Source: Paraperibacillus marinus | GTDB taxonomy: Bacteria; Bacillota; Bacilli; Bacillales; DSM-1321 | NCBI RefSeq assembly: GCF_046237605.1 | Contig: NZ_CP143542.1 | Coordinates: 1,922,001-1,986,000, forward strand | Direction of reading: 5' to 3' | DNA: 64,000 nt | Shown: in pieces, positions 63,720 through 64,000 of the stretch | Numbering within the stretch: position 1 is the stretch's first letter | How the letters are laid out: each line of letters starts with the position of its first letter | The notes under the pieces: model-generated | Told to the model about the DNA's origin: nothing | Seen by the model: only the letters and a program-made list of their open reading frames with translations | Database searches by the model: none | Program-made: the position numbers and the translations under genes

Positions 63720-64000
63720 ATGTTGGAAACGAAGGTACGACTTAATGAAAAAGAGATTCAGGTGTACAACTACCAGCAGGAGGAACAGGATTCGGGGCGT
63801 TTAAAAATCACTTTTGAATTTACAGTGACTCATGAGGAATATCATGATATCACGACACTTCTATACAAACAGGAGTTTGATGTCTCAGTCCCTGAACAGA
63901 AGCTGGAATTCAGGGGAACCATCTGTAATTACTGGACATCATTCACCAATTTATACAATGCAGGCGCATCAGGTGAATTCCACCTTGAACTGATGCAGGT
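63720..64000 (+). CDS. DUF3219 (YkvR-like) protein, cut by the window edge
   Basis: The first 93 residues are present: ETKVRLNEKEIQVYNYQQEE, ITFEFTVTHEEYHDITTLLY, FDVSVPEQKLEFRGTICNYW, TSFTNLYNAGASGEFHLELM. The blocks match YkvR-type DUF3219 proteins of about 95-100 residues, so nearly all of the gene is here. GGAGG precedes ATG 63720 closely; TTG 63723 is better spaced. Function unknown. Confidence 0.85.
   Translation, partial: MLETKVRLNEKEIQVYNYQQEEQDSGRLKITFEFTVTHEEYHDITTLLYKQEFDVSVPEQKLEFRGTICNYWTSFTNLYNAGASGEFHLELMQ

Noticed and set aside
1..64000. CRISPR array
   Set aside because: No series of regularly spaced identical repeats was found; the only short-period direct repeat is the two-copy element at 18616-18730.

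Overview
The window reads as chromosomal DNA from a spore-forming member of the Bacillaceae. The evidence is a moderate GC content, AGGAGG-type ribosome binding sites with frequent TTG and GTG starts, a Tyr T-box leader, a preQ1-I riboswitch, a CcpA cre site at glpFK, and many sporulation or germination genes (gerA operon, YaaH-type lysin, YhcN-type lipoprotein, CotF-type coat proteins, a cdaS-like gene, a SigH-like sigma factor, KinB-like kinase, ComA/ComB sulfolactate genes). I do not name a species.

Layout. 1-7000: small membrane proteins, a lysozyme-like protein, a nitroreductase, a divergent RpiR regulator / 6-phosphogluconate dehydrogenase pair, T-box-controlled tyrS, and a nicotinamidase. 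7009-8525: an intact IS3-family (IS150-like) element. 8530-12790: decayed DNA around the glpFK operon, including a frame-broken gene and the 3' remnant of a sporulation-type histidine kinase. 12788-26060: an NhaC-type antiporter, a GAF-GGDEF protein, aldehyde dehydrogenase, LD-carboxypeptidase, a class D sortase with its LPKTA acidic substrate, dipeptidase, ZIP transporter and a DAO-family oxidoreductase. 26244-28661: a tight ribA-ribD-HAD phosphatase operon. 29112-31227: a SigH-like sigma factor, an Asn/Ser/Asp-rich protein, and a cdaS-like diadenylate cyclase broken by one base. 31312-53315: lemA-TPM, a tandem pair of DUF2238-like proteins, preQ1-controlled queC with a queuosine-precursor transporter, namA, a Cys-rich four-helix protein, the sulfolactate operon, a nitrilase-GNAT pair, a Ktr potassium channel subunit, ppaC, a beta-helix protein, a KinB-like kinase, a second Asn/Ser/Asp-rich protein, a YhcN lipoprotein, a CoA pyrophosphatase and a YaaH lysin.

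53415-56929: tRNA-Arg(CCU) followed by an AT-rich degraded prophage or integrative element (integrase core-binding fragment, small ORFs, PIN toxin with antitoxin, broken HNH nuclease, terminase small-subunit fragment). It still carries an intact GIY-YIG-like gene behind a 12-bp inverted repeat. 56919-64000: the gerAA-AB-AC operon, an adhB-CotF-type coat cluster with a divergent duplicate of its coat pair, and a partial DUF3219 gene.

The most interesting observations are: (i) a three-copy intergenic repeat family starting at terminators; (ii) two paralogous low-complexity Asn/Ser/Asp proteins, each beside sporulation genes; (iii) a SigH-like sigma factor away from the usual sigH locus; (iv) a self-contained ribA-ribD-HAD module that could make 5-amino-6-ribitylaminouracil without the rest of the riboflavin pathway; (v) a one-base frameshift in a cdaS-like gene; and (vi) a relic element with a surviving GIY-YIG gene. 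All functional statements rest on reading translated sequence and remembered family features; no database search was run.
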